Source: Candidatus Altimarinota bacterium (lineage in GTDB: Bacteria > Patescibacteriota > Gracilibacteria > Absconditabacterales > Absconditicoccaceae). Taken from it: DNA of 62,566 bases. Position numbers and translations under genes: made by a program. Shown piece by piece: positions 21,731 to 33,353 of this stretch (the stretch's first letter is position 1; the number at the start of each line of letters is the position of its first letter). Under the pieces are notes generated by a model. That model ran no database searches and had not been told where the DNA came from. It saw only the letters and a list, made by a program, of their open reading frames with translations. The DNA lies in contig JALTWR010000006.1 of the NCBI GenBank assembly GCA_027046965.1, forward strand, positions 1-62,566, given 5' to 3'.

Positions 21731-22844
21731 GTTCCTTTAAAAATTCTCATATTCAGTATAGGCTTCAAAATACTACAAATAGTTGTTGGGGATTTTTTAG
21801 GGCATGTTGATACAAAAGTTGAGGAGATATCAAAGGTAAATCTAATTTCTTGGCAAGTGCAGACTGGTTCAAAAATGGGTGATAAATTTTAAGTACTGCA
21901 TCAACCGAGTCAAAGTTTTTCTTAATTATATCCGGGTTCTTGGTTTGTTTGAGGGTGATGATAAGGTTTGTTTTTGACCATCTGGCTGATATTTGGTCTA
22001 AATAGTTTTTGAGTACTTTGAATCAGTTTTGATTATGAGCTCAATCTATTAGCAGATTTGGTAAAAGGTATTGTAATCTTCAAGGATGGGCAACACTTAA
22101 TAATCCGTGTTTGATGGTGTTTTTATCTATTCATATTAATCTACCTATTTTGTACGCTAAAGCAGCATTTTTTTGCTGGTGGTCTCAATGCAAGTTTGTT
22201 GCTTTTTTTCAATAAACTCTGATTAGTGGAGCCTTTTTTTGGGCAGCAACTTTCTTTATTATTTGATTTTGAAAGTTTACAACTACTGGGACTGAGTCTT
22301 TTATTATCCCAGCCTTTTCATAGGCAATTTTTTTGAGGGTGTTGCCAAGGATATGAGTATGATCCCATCAGATCGAAGTTATTGTGGTGATAATCGGATC
22401 AGAAATCACGTTGGTGGGATCTAATCTCCCTCACATTCATGTTTCTATGATTGCATAATCTACTTTTTGATTGGCAAAATGTAGCTGAGATGCCAAGGTC
22501 AATTTTTCAAAAAATCCAAGCTGATTGGCAGGGTCTATCTTTTTAAGGTATTCTACTATTTTTGCTAGTTCATATAAACTGATGCATCATTTGGAAGTTT
22601 TTATTCTTTCTCTTAAGTCTATTAAGTGAGGGGAAGTAAAAATACCAACGTTGTACCCTGCTGTTTTGAGTATAGAAAATAGCATTTGAGCTACAGATCC
22701 CTTCCCATTGGTTCATGCTATATGGATTATTTTAAAATTTTCGAAGGGGTTACCAGCTTTGGCAACAAATTTTTGGAATCCAGCCAAAGAAGTTTTGCTT
22801 AATTTAGGTTGCGAATGCAAAAAGTAATTGTAAATATCATTCAT
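21690..22844 (-). CDS. folC: Folylpolyglutamate synthase / dihydrofolate synthase
   Basis: Adds glutamate to folates (and possibly to dihydropteroate) with ATP, in the cytoplasm. A 384-residue Mur-ligase-type enzyme: P-loop IAGTNGKGSVAQ, the following FTSPHL and RERI motif, IETGMGGRLDPTN, SIGWDHTHILGNT, EKAGIIK and the C-terminal LLIDGAHNQNG. Several of the invariant glycines, including the first of GTNGKG, are UGA. It is the second gene after gpsA with only 3 bases between. Its 3' end overlaps the unknown gene on the plus strand. Confidence 0.93.
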
Positions 22845-22847
22845 AGC

Positions 22848-23786
22848 TTATACCTCAAAAAGTTTAATCATTTGGTTTAATATTGGAAATTGACTATTTT
22901 GATATATAAGTTTTTTAAACCCCTTAAGAGTCTCCCATCCTTCAGCATGTTTTTTTTGGGATTTTAAAATTTGGATAGCTTGCAAGGAACTCTTACCTTC
23001 ACCTACAAGTTTCCCCATCAATCTATTTCTGCTATTACCAAAGGCAGTAGCTACAATATCTCCTCCAAAAGAGTAACTTTCAAATTTAATATCTACTTTG
23101 AAAAATTGCTTTGCCAACTGTTGGACTTCTAGGATAATTTCAATCAAATATTTACCTAAACTTGATGCTTGTAATCCTTGTCCTTCTCGATATCCTATCC
23201 ACAAAGCTATAATATTTTTGAGGGATCATCCTAATTCCACTTGAGCAGGATCTGGTAGGTAGTTTATTTGGAGATTTTCATTTTCGAAGAGGTTAGCTAG
23301 AATTTTATATGAATCTTTTGAAGCTATGCCTATATCTGCACCTAGCGGCTTTTGCTCTACTAGCTCTTGGGCTATCATTCCTCCTCACAATGCTCCGTAT
23401 TTAAGAGGGATGCCAATATGTTGTTTGATAATTTCAAAGGGGAGTTTTAAGTGTTGATTATCTATGCCTTTGGCTAGGTTTACGATGATTGCTCAAGACT
23501 TAATGTTGTTTCATACTTGTTGGGCCCAATTTTTGATAAACTGAGCGGGTATTACATTGAGTAAAATATCATAGCTATCCCGTTTAGGTTGAGAATGTAA
23601 TATATTGATGTTATGTGGCAGTTTAGCATTTTCAAAAAAATAAGGATGTTGTCTAGAAGTTTCCAATTTTTTTAGAATTTCTTGGTTTATATCCCATCAA
23701 TCAAATTGAATCTCGGGATTGTTTTTACCAAGATGATATGCAATGGCAAATCAAAATGCTCCTATTCAGTTTATTAAGATCTTCAT
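22848..23786 (-). CDS. gpsA: Glycerol-3-phosphate dehydrogenase (NAD(P)+)
   Basis: Makes sn-glycerol 3-phosphate from dihydroxyacetone phosphate for phospholipid synthesis. The 312-residue protein starts with a Rossmann motif GIGAFGFAIAYHL, then has LLNVIPAQFI, VNLAKGID, the GGGMIAQEL segment, the catalytic Lys in GGSLKNIIAL, and the C-terminal FGNSRNRLMGKLVGEG. All are standard GpsA landmarks. UGA codons fill several of these glycines. It precedes folC in an apparent operon. Confidence 0.92.
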
Positions 23787-23810
23787 AGATGTGGATTTAT
23801 ATTGCAAATT

Positions 23811-23883
23811 AGCCAGGGAGGGGATTTGAACCCCCGACCTATCCCTTACGAGGGGATTGCTCTACCAGCTGAGCTACCCTGGC
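23811..23883 (-). tRNA. trnT: tRNA-Thr (anticodon CGU)
   Basis: A 73-nt cloverleaf on the minus strand: acceptor GCCAGGG/CCCUGGC, D stem GCUC/GAGC, anticodon stem AUCCC/GGGAU with loop CUCGUAA, T stem GGGGG/CCCCC, discriminator U. CCA is not encoded. Its 5' end directly abuts the TAG stop of the M16 protease gene, so the two may share a transcript. Confidence 0.94.
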
Positions 23884-25110
23884 CTATTGAATCCAATAAC
23901 TATAAAGGTTACTTTTTTGTAATAGTTGTTTAGCTATGTTTTTGATATCTTCAAGGGATACTTTTTTGTAATGATTTAATATGTCTTCTAAGCTTTGGAT
24001 TTTACCTTGCAATAAATATTGTTCTCAAACAAAATCTGCTAGCTGATCGGAGGTTTCTATACCTATTTTGGTCTTTCATTGAATATAGCCTTGTGCTTTT
24101 TGGAACTCTTCTTCTGTTACATCTCACTTTTTAATTTTTTCTAGTTCCTCAAATATGGCTTGTTTGCCGTATTCAAATCTCTGTTTTTCTAATCCTGCTC
24201 TTATTAACAAAAGTCCATCATCTACACTTGCATAGTGAGATGACCCGATATAATAACACAGTCATCTTTTTTCTCTTATTTGTTGAAATAGCCTGGAGGA
24301 CATATTCCCACCTAATATTACATTCAAAAGTCCAGCAGCATATTTTTGTTCTTGGTCAATCTTGAAACCAGGTCCTCATATTACAAGATGGACTTGTTCT
24401 GTTCATTTTTCAAAAAACTCTTCGTGTTTTGAAGGTCTTTGGGTAGGGAATGGAGGTTTATTTATTGTTTTTTTGTTGGGGAGATCTTTAAATAATTTAC
24501 CTATTAGTTCAACAATTTTGTCTTGATCTTGTATTTTTCAGGCAACAATAATGATTAGATTGTCTTTGGTATAAAGTCATTGTTTGTGGGCAAATAGATG
24601 CTCACGGTTGAAGCTTTTGATATTTTCTACACTTCCTAAAGTGGGCCATCCATATGGATTGTCACCGTAGTAAAATCTTTGAAATTTGTCCAAAACCAGT
24701 TTTTGAGGTAGGTCATTGTACATCATGATTTCTTGTATCACAACTCATTTTTCTCTTTCCATTTCTGCCTGAGGAAATTGAGCATTTACTAGCATATCAC
24801 TAAGTACGTCTAATGCTATGTTTGTATAATCCGGAGCAGACTTGACGTAATATCATGCTATGTAGTCTCAGGTAAAAGCATTGAAATTGCCTCAAATAGC
24901 GTCTATAGTAGCTGCCACTTCTTTTGGAGTTTTGTATTTTATTCCTCATTTAAAAAACATATGTTCCAAAAAATGAGAAATTCAGTTAGTTTGGCGAGTT
25001 TCATAAATACTTCAAGCATGTGCTAATATTTGCACTGTGGTGGAATTAGCTTCTTGCATGGGAGCCAAAAGTATGGTTAGTCAGTTATTTTGTACTATTT
25101 GTGTTTGCAT
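23884..25110 (-). CDS. M16-family zinc peptidase (processing-protease-like)
   Basis: A 408-residue member of the pitrilysin/mitochondrial-processing-peptidase family. The inverted zinc motif HFLEH is at residues 46-50, with the downstream third ligand Glu127 at the expected spacing. The second half carries the family's R...Y region (REKRGLCYYIGS). It has one two-domain copy rather than the double copy of pitrilysin, so it probably works as a dimer. It probably degrades peptides or processed leader sequences in the cytoplasm; no signal peptide is seen. It is transcribed toward tRNA-Thr and gpsA. Confidence 0.88.
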
Positions 25111-25190
25111 AATCTGTAAGCTTACTTTTTAAACACGGTTATTTATATTGATTTTTGGGATAGATCAAATAGAAATAGTATTGACTTAGT

Positions 25191-25220
25191 ACAATTTAAT
25201 GTTTATATATTTGATATTAT
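25191..25220 (+). promoter_or_regulatory. Candidate sigma-70 promoter
   Basis: TTGACT at 25191-25196 and TATTAT at 25215-25220, 18 bases apart, lie 20 bases before the ATG at 25240. The 129-base gap here separates divergent genes; nothing else is visible in it. Confidence 0.45.
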
Positions 25221-25239
25221 ATTTTTTTAATATTTAAAC

Positions 25240-26394
25240 ATGAAGCTACCAGAGTGAGAAAGCTTACCTACATTAAAGGAGTTTCAAGAGGCTGTTAGAA
25301 CATGGCAGGAAATTTGAGAACTTATAACTAAAAACCTTGCAGATTTACTTAGTAACAAAAGAGAGGTATTAGCTAACTTGAAGGTGATTTTAGAAGTAGT
25401 TCTGAGTTTTTTGTTGAAATTTGGTCTTGATGAAGATATATCTTCACAATGAAAAAAAGAGCCTCTTGTGTTTCCTGATCTTATTTTGGAGAGGCCTTCT
25501 GAAGGTTCACTTGATGATATCAAAGGGTGGATAATAGAACTTGTTGAAAAATCAGAAACATACATGAAAGATGCCAAATTATGAGAAGAATTTAATAATG
25601 AACTAAAAAGAATTAAGGAATTTTGGAGTAATTGTGACGAGGTAAATTTTAAGTGTGTTGATGACTTTCTTAGAAAATATATAGGTGTTAGTTTTGACAT
25701 TAATGCTATACATCAAGGGTTGAAATCTGATCCTGTATTATCAAAAATGGAGATCTTGGATGAAGATGAGATAATATATTATGCTATAGGTTTGCTTATA
25801 ATCGAATATCTGTTCATTGTATATCCTATGAGAGCTGTTTTACAGGCTAAAGTATCTAAAAATATTTGAGAGTCTCCACAAAGTAATCTAGAGGCTATCA
25901 TGCAGGCTTTACTCAGTCGGTTTTGGAGAGATCCTGTTGCCATGAAAACACATATAGATAGCAGGTGAGGACATATACTTCCTCCTGTTAGCGATCCTAG
26001 GACAGCAGAAGAGGTAAATATGGGTAATTGTTGATATGCATCTTTTTTGGTATGGAGTTTCTTGAGAGCCGAAGGTATAAAAGATGAGGATGTTAAGTTT
26101 GTTTTTGTCCCGGGACATGTTTTTGTGATAATAAACAATAAGGGAAAAGTCTTTAAAATAGACTTGGCTCATCAGGAGATAGGATTCGTAGATGAAAACG
26201 ATCCATTGTTGACGGAGGAAAGTACGGTGTTTATGGATCCTGGATGGGGCTATTTATGGCTCTTGTTACAAAATTATCGGGTACATGAAATATTAAAAAA
26301 TGAAGAGAATATAGTAGATGAGTCATCTATTATTCTTCGAGCTTATTATTTAACTTTTATTTTGAGCGAGCTCAAGTTTGTTTGAAAAAGATAA
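25240..26394 (+). CDS. Putative transglutaminase/cysteine-protease-like protein
   Basis: A 384-residue soluble protein. The N-terminal ~200 residues are helical and charged with no known family. A later block reads GNCGYASFLVWSFLRAEGI, then VPGHVFVIINN, then FKIDLAHQE: a Cys264-His293-Asp308 series in the order and spacing of transglutaminase-fold and papain-like enzymes, as in the C/H/D of the vWA protein above. No signal peptide is seen. Function is inferred only from these residues. It has its own promoter and is separated by 47 bases from the glycosyltransferase genes. Confidence 0.5.
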
Positions 26395-26441
26395 GTGATT
26401 AGATATAATTAACGTATCTATTAAATTTTCGGCGATTTACA

Positions 26442-27329
26442 ATGAAAAACTTTATTTATTTTTGAAGATTAGTAAAAGCAAAAGGTGCTAATCTGGTAAG
26501 GAAGATGATTGATAAGTACAAGGAAGATGATTTTCGTTTATTTGTTTTTGGTGATTGAGAGTTAGCAAAGGATTTTGCATTGTATAGATTTAATATTCCA
26601 GTTAAATATATTTTACAAACGCCTCTTATTATCTCTAGGACAGCAGATATTCCTACTCAACTTAAGGAAGATATAGAATGGATAAAAACAAATATTCATT
26701 TATTTAAAAAAGAATGAGGACTTGTAGAATTTGCAGATACTGATGTTTTAGGATTTGAAGTTGATGACAACAAAAATCACTTTGTTAGCAAATATGGACA
26801 AGAAATATACAATAAAATTTTGGGAATACATCATAGATGGAAATCCAATATTATTTTGATTGAATCTAGCTTGTGGCAAAAACAAGGGCTTGGAAAATTG
26901 ACTTCAGATGTAAATACATATCTTGCTCAGCCTTGGTATTATTTGATTCCAATTTTTGAAGATCAAAGAATTTATTATTTTGGGTGGCAGCCTTTTGAAG
27001 TAATTAGCAAGTGGCTGGATATAGCAGATGTGTCTTTGATGCCTTCTATTTTTTTAGAGACTTTTTGACTTAGTGCTTTGGAATCCTTAGCTAGAGGAGT
27101 ACCTGTAATCGCACCGTCAAAATGAGGGTTGGAGAATTTTGTATTACCTCAATTGGATTTAGGGAGTAATTGGCAGTGAGAGGAAGATATTTTTTGGGAA
27201 GTGACGTCCAACTTGTTGAACTGAAAAATTAGACTCTCTACTTTGAAAAAGAAAAGTCTAGAAATAGCTAAAAATTATGATATTTCTAATTGGCTAAAAA
27301 GATTTGAAAGTATAGTTTTTGCTTCTTAA
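26442..27329 (+). CDS. Glycosyltransferase C-terminal (donor-binding) domain alone
   Basis: A 295-residue protein that begins directly with the second half of a GT-B glycosyltransferase: FIYFGRLVKAKGANLVRKM, then LFVFGDGELAKDF, and later PSIFLETFGLSALESLARGVPVIAPSKGG, the donor-binding E-x7-E region of GT4 enzymes. An insertion of about 110 residues, rich in Trp and Tyr, separates the two parts. There is no N-terminal acceptor domain; that domain is found as the next gene. The pair probably forms one enzyme for envelope glycans. A TATAAT at 26404-26409 may serve as its promoter. Confidence 0.75.
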
Positions 27330-27339
27330 CTAATGTTAG

Positions 27340-27969
27340 ATGGTAAAAGTTTACAAAAAAAGGATATTAATAGTCACAGATTTCAAATCGTCTATAGGAG
27401 GCATAGAGACTTACTTGGATGATTTAAAAAAAATATTGGATCAAAATGATTATAAAGTTCAAATAATATGAGTAGAGGGGCACATAAATTTTTTTAAAAA
27501 GATTTTTTATTTGATTTTATCATTTTTTAATTTTTGAGCACCTACGATTTTAAAAAAAGAAATTGCTATTTTTCGTCCTGATATTGTCTGGTTTCATAGT
27601 GTTAGTAAATATTGGTGATGGAAAGTGTTCGAAGGATTAGATGAGTTTTGATGAGAGGTTTGGGCTATGTATCATGATTGGACTTTGTTCGCTCCTTTTG
27701 CAGGGGAAGTATATGATTTGAAGGATATTCCTAGAATATGGTCTAAACAAGAATTTCTATCAAAACTCAAAAGGCCTAATTTTTTTAAAAAGATGTATGC
27801 TCAAGCTAAATTTTGGAGGAATTCTAAAATTAGAGATGCTTTGTTGCGTTGGGTAGATAAACATATTGTACCATCAGAATTTATGGTGGATGTATTATCT
27901 AATTGGGGAGCAAATCCAGCAAGGACTTACGTGCTACCGCATTTTGCTAAGAACTTAAAAACTGTCTAA
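27340..27969 (+). CDS. Glycosyltransferase N-terminal (acceptor-binding) domain alone
   Basis: A 209-residue protein starting with RILIVTDFKSSIGGIETYL, the glycine-rich acceptor loop of GT4 enzymes, and ending at HIVPSEFMVDVLSNWG...[11 protein letters not shown], which is the linker where the second domain normally starts. So it is only the first half of a GT-B fold. The missing half lies in the gene 10 bases upstream, giving a swapped gene order. An alternative ATG at 27333 is in another frame; 27340 gives the right fold. Its 3' end overlaps murC by 23 bases. Confidence 0.75.
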
Positions 27970-29332
27970 ATTTCCAATCAATATCTCCAGCACTCAATAT
28001 TACTACAATGGATGATTTGATCATGTTTAAAATCTCCGCTGGAGACCAGTCAGCTTGGATATATTTTCCTCCTATGAATTGCCCAAATTTTTGACTAAGC
28101 TCCTCAAAAGAACCAGCACTTAACTGTTGTACTAGCTTAAATTCTTTTTTTAGTGTGTCAAAGTTTTCTCTGGCATGATAGATAGGATAAATGAATATTT
28201 CATCTGCCAGGTTGAGGGGTGCTTTAAATTGATGCCAAAATTCTAATATTCTTCTTCCTTGATGAGGCTGAAATATTACAGCTATTTTTTGGTTTGGGAA
28301 GTTTTGTCTAAAAGCTTGGAGAGTTTGGTAAATTTCTGTTGGGTGGTGTGCATAGTCTGAAAAGATTTTTTTATTCTCAAATTTCCCAAGATATTCTTGT
28401 CTTCTTCGTAGCCCTGGGAATTTTTCCAAAACATTTTTGATGTCTTTAACAGATGCAGATGAAATATGTTTTATCAATTTGCTTGCTAAATTTGCATTCT
28501 GAATATTGTGTTTTCAAAAAATGTATTTGAATTTGAACTGATGTAATTTTTTAATTGGTTTGAGGTTGCTATGATGTAATAGTTGTTGAGGAATAGGATT
28601 CAAGATATATGATATTTTTTCAGTACGTCTTACAACGTCTTCAAATGCTGTTATATAATGCTGTGGAGTAGGGTAGGTATCGGTGTGATCTATTTCTATA
28701 TTAGTAATACCGCTTATGTAAGGATGTAACCACAGAAAGTGTTTGTCAAACTCATCAGCCTCTACAACGAATCGATATTTTTTGATGATTTGGGTATCAA
28801 GATACCTGCCTTTGCCGGTGGTTATATATTTGAAAAGGGCATAAAGTTGATTTTTTAGAGAAAGATTTAACAAGTAGTTTTGATTAGTTCCAAAATTGGT
28901 GAATGCACCTAGAATTCACAAAGCAAAATCATTGGACAACTTGTGAGCTCATCGTATTGTCATTGCAGTTGTGGTGCTTTTACCGTGTGTCCCACTAATT
29001 GCGACTGTTTTGAAAAATTGAGATATGATTCCCAAAAATTGAAAAAAAGAGACGGGAGGTTTAATTTTAGGATCTTTATGAGAGAGTTCAGCTCTTTGAG
29101 TAACTTCTGGGCTATTTTTAGCAGCATCTGAGTACAAAATAAAATCTTTTTCAGAAGGTCTATAGAGTCAGTGTCAGATGACTGTTTTTATACCTTGATT
29201 TGATAGAGTTTTAGTAATTTGAGACTGATGAGCATCTATTACTATTAAATTATTAAATCATAGTTGTTTTAGCAAAAAAGCTATAGCTGAAATTCCGCTT
29301 CCACCACCTCATACAATTATTATATTGCTCAT
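27947..29332 (-). CDS. murC: UDP-N-acetylmuramate--L-alanine ligase
   Basis: Joins L-Ala to UDP-MurNAc in the first peptide step of peptidoglycan synthesis, in the cytoplasm. 461 residues: N-terminal Rossmann [15 protein letters not shown]-binding GTHGKST (114-120), [20 protein letters not shown], and C-terminal [11 protein letters not shown] with FQPHQGRR. All match MurC rather than MurD-F. The first GGGG includes UGA. Its ATG shares one base with the stop of the upstream membrane-protein gene, so it is coupled to the VirB4 gene group. Confidence 0.95.
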
Positions 29333-30270
29333 TATTGGATAATAAGGAATCTAGCTACTAAATATGCTCATCACATCAACAAAAGTCCTATTGCCAGGTA
29401 TATTATGCTTCTTTTTAGTCTTGCAAAATTGTCTTGATCTAAAGGTCTAGTTATGAGGCTAAAGCCTATGTAGATCATCATACCCAACATTATAAAAGCC
29501 AAAAAGCCTATTCCCCGGGAAATTATGGCACCTAACCATGATAGATCTGGGTTTTCAATGATAGTTTTACCTTCTTGTCCATATATTCGTTCAACGATGG
29601 TTTTTGATAGTACTATTATTACTATTCATATAGCATTCCAAGTAAACATAACTCTAGCCTTAGTCGTGATATCGTCATTTGGATTGAAGAGGAGTTGAAT
29701 AGCGTTTACCAATAGCATTATAAATAAAACTCCTCATATGATATAAAAGGCTAATCTTAGTAGTGGAGATATCACTGTATAAAGAGCATTGCCTAGAGTC
29801 ACAGCACTTCCTCCTAATAATATGTTTTTTAGTTGTTCTATAATTCATATTTGTCCAGTCTCTCCTACTAATTGATTTACAAAAAAAGGAGCAAAAAATA
29901 AGACCACCACCCCGATACTACCTCGTATTATATAATTTAATGATTTTGTGATATCTTCAGCTTTTTCACTACTCATAAGTCCATAAAATCAGATAATAGC
30001 TACTATAAGGCCCACCAAGATTATTAGAGGTCTTAAAATGTTGGTTAATACTTCAATACCAAATTGTTGAATTCCAATAGCTCATTTTAGGTTTTGATTG
30101 CTTGCAGTTTCTTTAATTTTGGTAATCTCTTGTTCGTTGAGTACCTTGTTTATGATATCATCTTTGGTTTGAGGTTGAGTTGGTTGAGCTTGGCTAAAGG
30201 CCATTATGTTTCCCAGTAGCACTACAGATAGTAGTAAATATCTAATTAGTTGCTTTAGGATTAGTAACAT
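29332..30270 (-). CDS. Membrane protein with three VirB2/TrbC-like units
   Basis: A 312-residue protein with a signal-like start (cleavage probably after AFSQAQ) and six or more transmembrane helices. They fall into three similar pairs: LIILVGLIVAIIGFYGLMSSEKAEDITKSL..., LAFYIIGGVLFIMLLVNAIQ...DITTKAR..., and GFLAFIMLGMMIYIGFSL...DNFARLK.... Each unit is a glycine-rich helix, a polar loop with K/R, and a second helix, as in the single-unit VirB2/TrbC pilins common in CPR bacteria. Next to virB4 it may form the membrane part of a secretion or uptake machine. The unit similarity is judged by eye. Confidence 0.55.
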
Positions 30271-31210
30271 TTTTTTTGGAAGCTATAGAATATAAAAATT
30301 CAACTACTTCATGTATTAGAGGGATATATGGTAATTTTTTGAGATATATAGCTAGTGCATATCTTCATATCCACCATCCGCTATACAAAAGTGCATACGG
30401 AGTCAAAATGCCAGGCAGTAACAATAAAAAAATGATTATATATTCTGCCAGAAGCTTTTTGTCAAATTTATAATCCAAATGAGTATATTCCTTTTTGGCT
30501 TGGTCTATATATTTTTTTAGTTGGCCTGTTTTGGTTGAGTTAAAAATATACAAAAGTACTCCTTTGATATATCCCCAGATTTCTTCTGGATTTATTTCAA
30601 ATAATTGATCTAGTTTTTGTTTGGTGTTATCAGGGATTATATCTTTGCCTCATATCAAAAAAGCTACTCTTGTAATGTATCCCACTATTCATACAAACAT
30701 TAGGAAAGAAGTTGGTAATAACAATATGATAATATTAAAAATTATAGATTCTTTTACCCACCGATATACCTTGGGATTGTCTCTTTGGGTATACCATAAA
30801 TAAAGATTGTATAGTGGGATATAATAATAAATAAACTTAAGAGGACCGATATCTTGTTTTACGGGATTATTTAATTGTTTGAGGGCTTGTTTGTCTAGCT
30901 GTGCTGTGAAACTAAATGGTCGATTGTTTAATATATTGAAAGTCCAAAATATTAACATTAGGACAGGGATTGCCCACACCAAAGAACTTATAATTCCTCC
31001 TAGGGGATTAGATATGCGAGATAGCAAAATGGATATAATAATAGCTACTAGTATAGCTCCCCAAACAATAAATCCAGCTTTAATATATCATTTTACAAAT
31101 TTTATTTCTTCCTCTTGCAGTCCCTCCTTGGTTAAATCTATATTGTTCATAAATGGGGCCATAAACCAGAGAGCCAATAGAGAAAATGTATGTTTTTTGG
31201 TGTAGTCCAT
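30242..31210 (-). CDS. Multi-pass membrane protein of the virB4 gene group
   Basis: A 322-residue protein with about six transmembrane helices in two groups (about residues 43-95 and 135-180, then 255-290) and charged cytoplasmic segments between. I recognise no named family. It starts 1 base after virB4 ends and its last 29 bases overlap the start of the VirB2-like gene, so the three are almost certainly co-transcribed. By position it may take the place of VirB3, VirB6 or VirB8 in a reduced type IV secretion apparatus; this is inference. Confidence 0.5.
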
Positions 31211-31211
31211 T

Positions 31212-33224
31212 TTATTTTACATCGGTAGTGATAAATTCTTTTTCATATGGAGAAGCCAATATTTTGATAGCTATATGTTGATTACCAGCAAAAAACAATC
31301 CTTCACCTACATCTGATGCTACTAGCTTTTGTTTTTCTGCTTCTGATAGAGAGAATATTTCTGCCAATGCTTTGATAGATACAGTTGATTGTCTCAATAA
31401 GAGTTGTAATGCAGAGTTTGAAACGATCGGTTTTCACCAGGGACTTTTAACAAAATCTTCGATATCTTGAGTAATAGTGGTAACTCCGAGTCAATATTTT
31501 CTAGCTCTTTTGATAAGTCAAAACAAAAAGTTAGCACTTAGATCATGTTGCATCATTATCCAAGCTTCATCCACAACTAAGAGTCTTTTTCTTTTTTTAG
31601 CTCTAATGGCGGTCCAGATAAAATTTAAAATATTGTACATTGCTGGAGTTTTAAGACTTTCCTCTATATCCCTGATACTAAAGACTGTTAGCCCACTTTC
31701 TAAATTAACATTTGTTGGTTTGTTAAATAAACTGCCAAAAGTTCATGTTACATATTTGCTAAGTCTAATTGCCAAGTTTTCTCATCCTTCCATGGACTCT
31801 AAAACATAATAAAGATCTTGCATCATAGGAACTTTTTTGTCGGTGACATCTTCATCTTCAAAAGTAATTCATTTGAGTTTATAGGTTTCTTGTAACGCTT
31901 TGTCCAATATTGCTTCCTCTTTTGGAGTCAATCACTTTAACAAAACATCTATTAATCATATTAAGTCCAATATTTTGCTCCTTAATAAATCTCCAGGTTT
32001 GTAATCTATATCCTCTATTTTTGGTGGTAGATCAAAAGGATTAATATGTTGATGAGAATTGGCACTTATATTGATGTATACTCCTCCTACTTTTTCAATT
32101 AATCATTTGTATTCATTTTCTGGATCTATAATTATGGCGTCAATTCCTAACATCAAATACCTCAAAATTTCTAATTTCACTGCAAAAGATTTACCAGCAC
32201 CTGAGGTAGCTAATACCACACTATTGTAGTTGGGTAATTTACGAGAAAATCTATCAAAAATTACCAATGTTCAGGTATGTAAATTTATTCCATACATAAT
32301 ACCACTATCTTCTATGATGTCTGACGAAATAAAAGGAAAACTACCTCCTAATGAAGTTGTTACCATACTTCTGTATATTCATAACTCATCTAAGCCAAAT
32401 GGGCCTGTAGATATTAGTCATTCATCCATTCTATGAATTGCTGGTTTTACATTTATTGAAAATCCTCACATTTTTTGTTCAAACTTTCTTCCTTCCTCCT
32501 TTAGTTTTTCTTTGTCTTCATGATAAATGGTAAAATAAAAAGAGGTCTGGAAATATTTTTCTTCACGAGTTGCTAGTTTTTCTCTAATTTGCTCGATATC
32601 TCTATATTGGACTTCAAGCTCAGTATTTACGGTAATTCATTTTCTTAAAGCCTCGTTAATTTCTTGTCTTAGCTGGGTTGCTCTATCTCTTAACATTTTG
32701 GCTATTTTGTCGCTTTCTGATGGATATATAAACCAAGATGTATCCCATTTACCATGTAAGGATAGTAAATCTCTAGTCCAAAGCATATCTAGATAAGATG
32801 GATATCTGTTTGCGTAATAGGTTTTACCAAAAAGCCCTGAAAGATTAAAATATGCAGGTGAAAATTCCCAATAAGATGGGGCTATATAAGTTTTGTAAGT
32901 GGCTACAGCTTCTTTGTATTCTTTTTCACTTTCTATTAGATATTTTCTTATCTGCTGATCAATATCTTTAGAAGTAACTTTGTCCTTTTGAATTAGTTCT
33001 TTTGTCTTTTGGTGAAGTTGCTTTTTTTGTTCAGGGGAGAGATTGGATTTTTGTTGATTTTGTTTTTTGTCTTTGTTACCTACTTGTCAAAATAATAGAT
33101 TTAAGATGTTATCTATAAAATTATTTTTTTTGCCTTTAGAGGTTTGGAATTTTGGGTATCCTCATTTGGGTACAATAGATGTATAATTGGCGTCAATTAT
33201 TTCATTTGTAAGTTTGTCAGCCAT
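31212..33224 (-). CDS. virB4: VirB4/TraC-type secretion ATPase
   Basis: A 670-residue ATPase of type IV secretion-like systems, acting at the inner face of the membrane. Walker A is ATSGAGKS (about 339-346), followed by VIIDPENEY-type sequence (AIIIDPENEYKGL); Walker B reads RLLVVDEAWIMM, then the family's FLFGLIKRARKYGLGVTTITQDIEDF. The N-terminal half includes the VirB4 domain with WLSPAxF-like sequence. No relaxase lies nearby, so DNA transfer is unproven. A coupling-type ATPase is encoded at 54389. Confidence 0.9.
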
Positions 33225-33284
33225 TTTGTTTTGGAGCTAGTAAAATCAAGATTATATTAATTATTTGGCTGAGGAAATCAAATT

Positions 33285-33312
33285 TTGATTTTATGTTAGG
33301 AATAGCTATAAT
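33285..33312 (+). promoter_or_regulatory. Candidate sigma-70 promoter of the pilus genes
   Basis: TTGATT at 33285-33290, 16 bases, TATAAT at 33307-33312, with 41 bases to the pilN-like ATG. It lies in the 129-base divergent gap with virB4. Confidence 0.55.
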
Positions 33313-33353
33313 TTAACATAATCTTGTTTTAATTTAATAATTGTTTATTGAAT

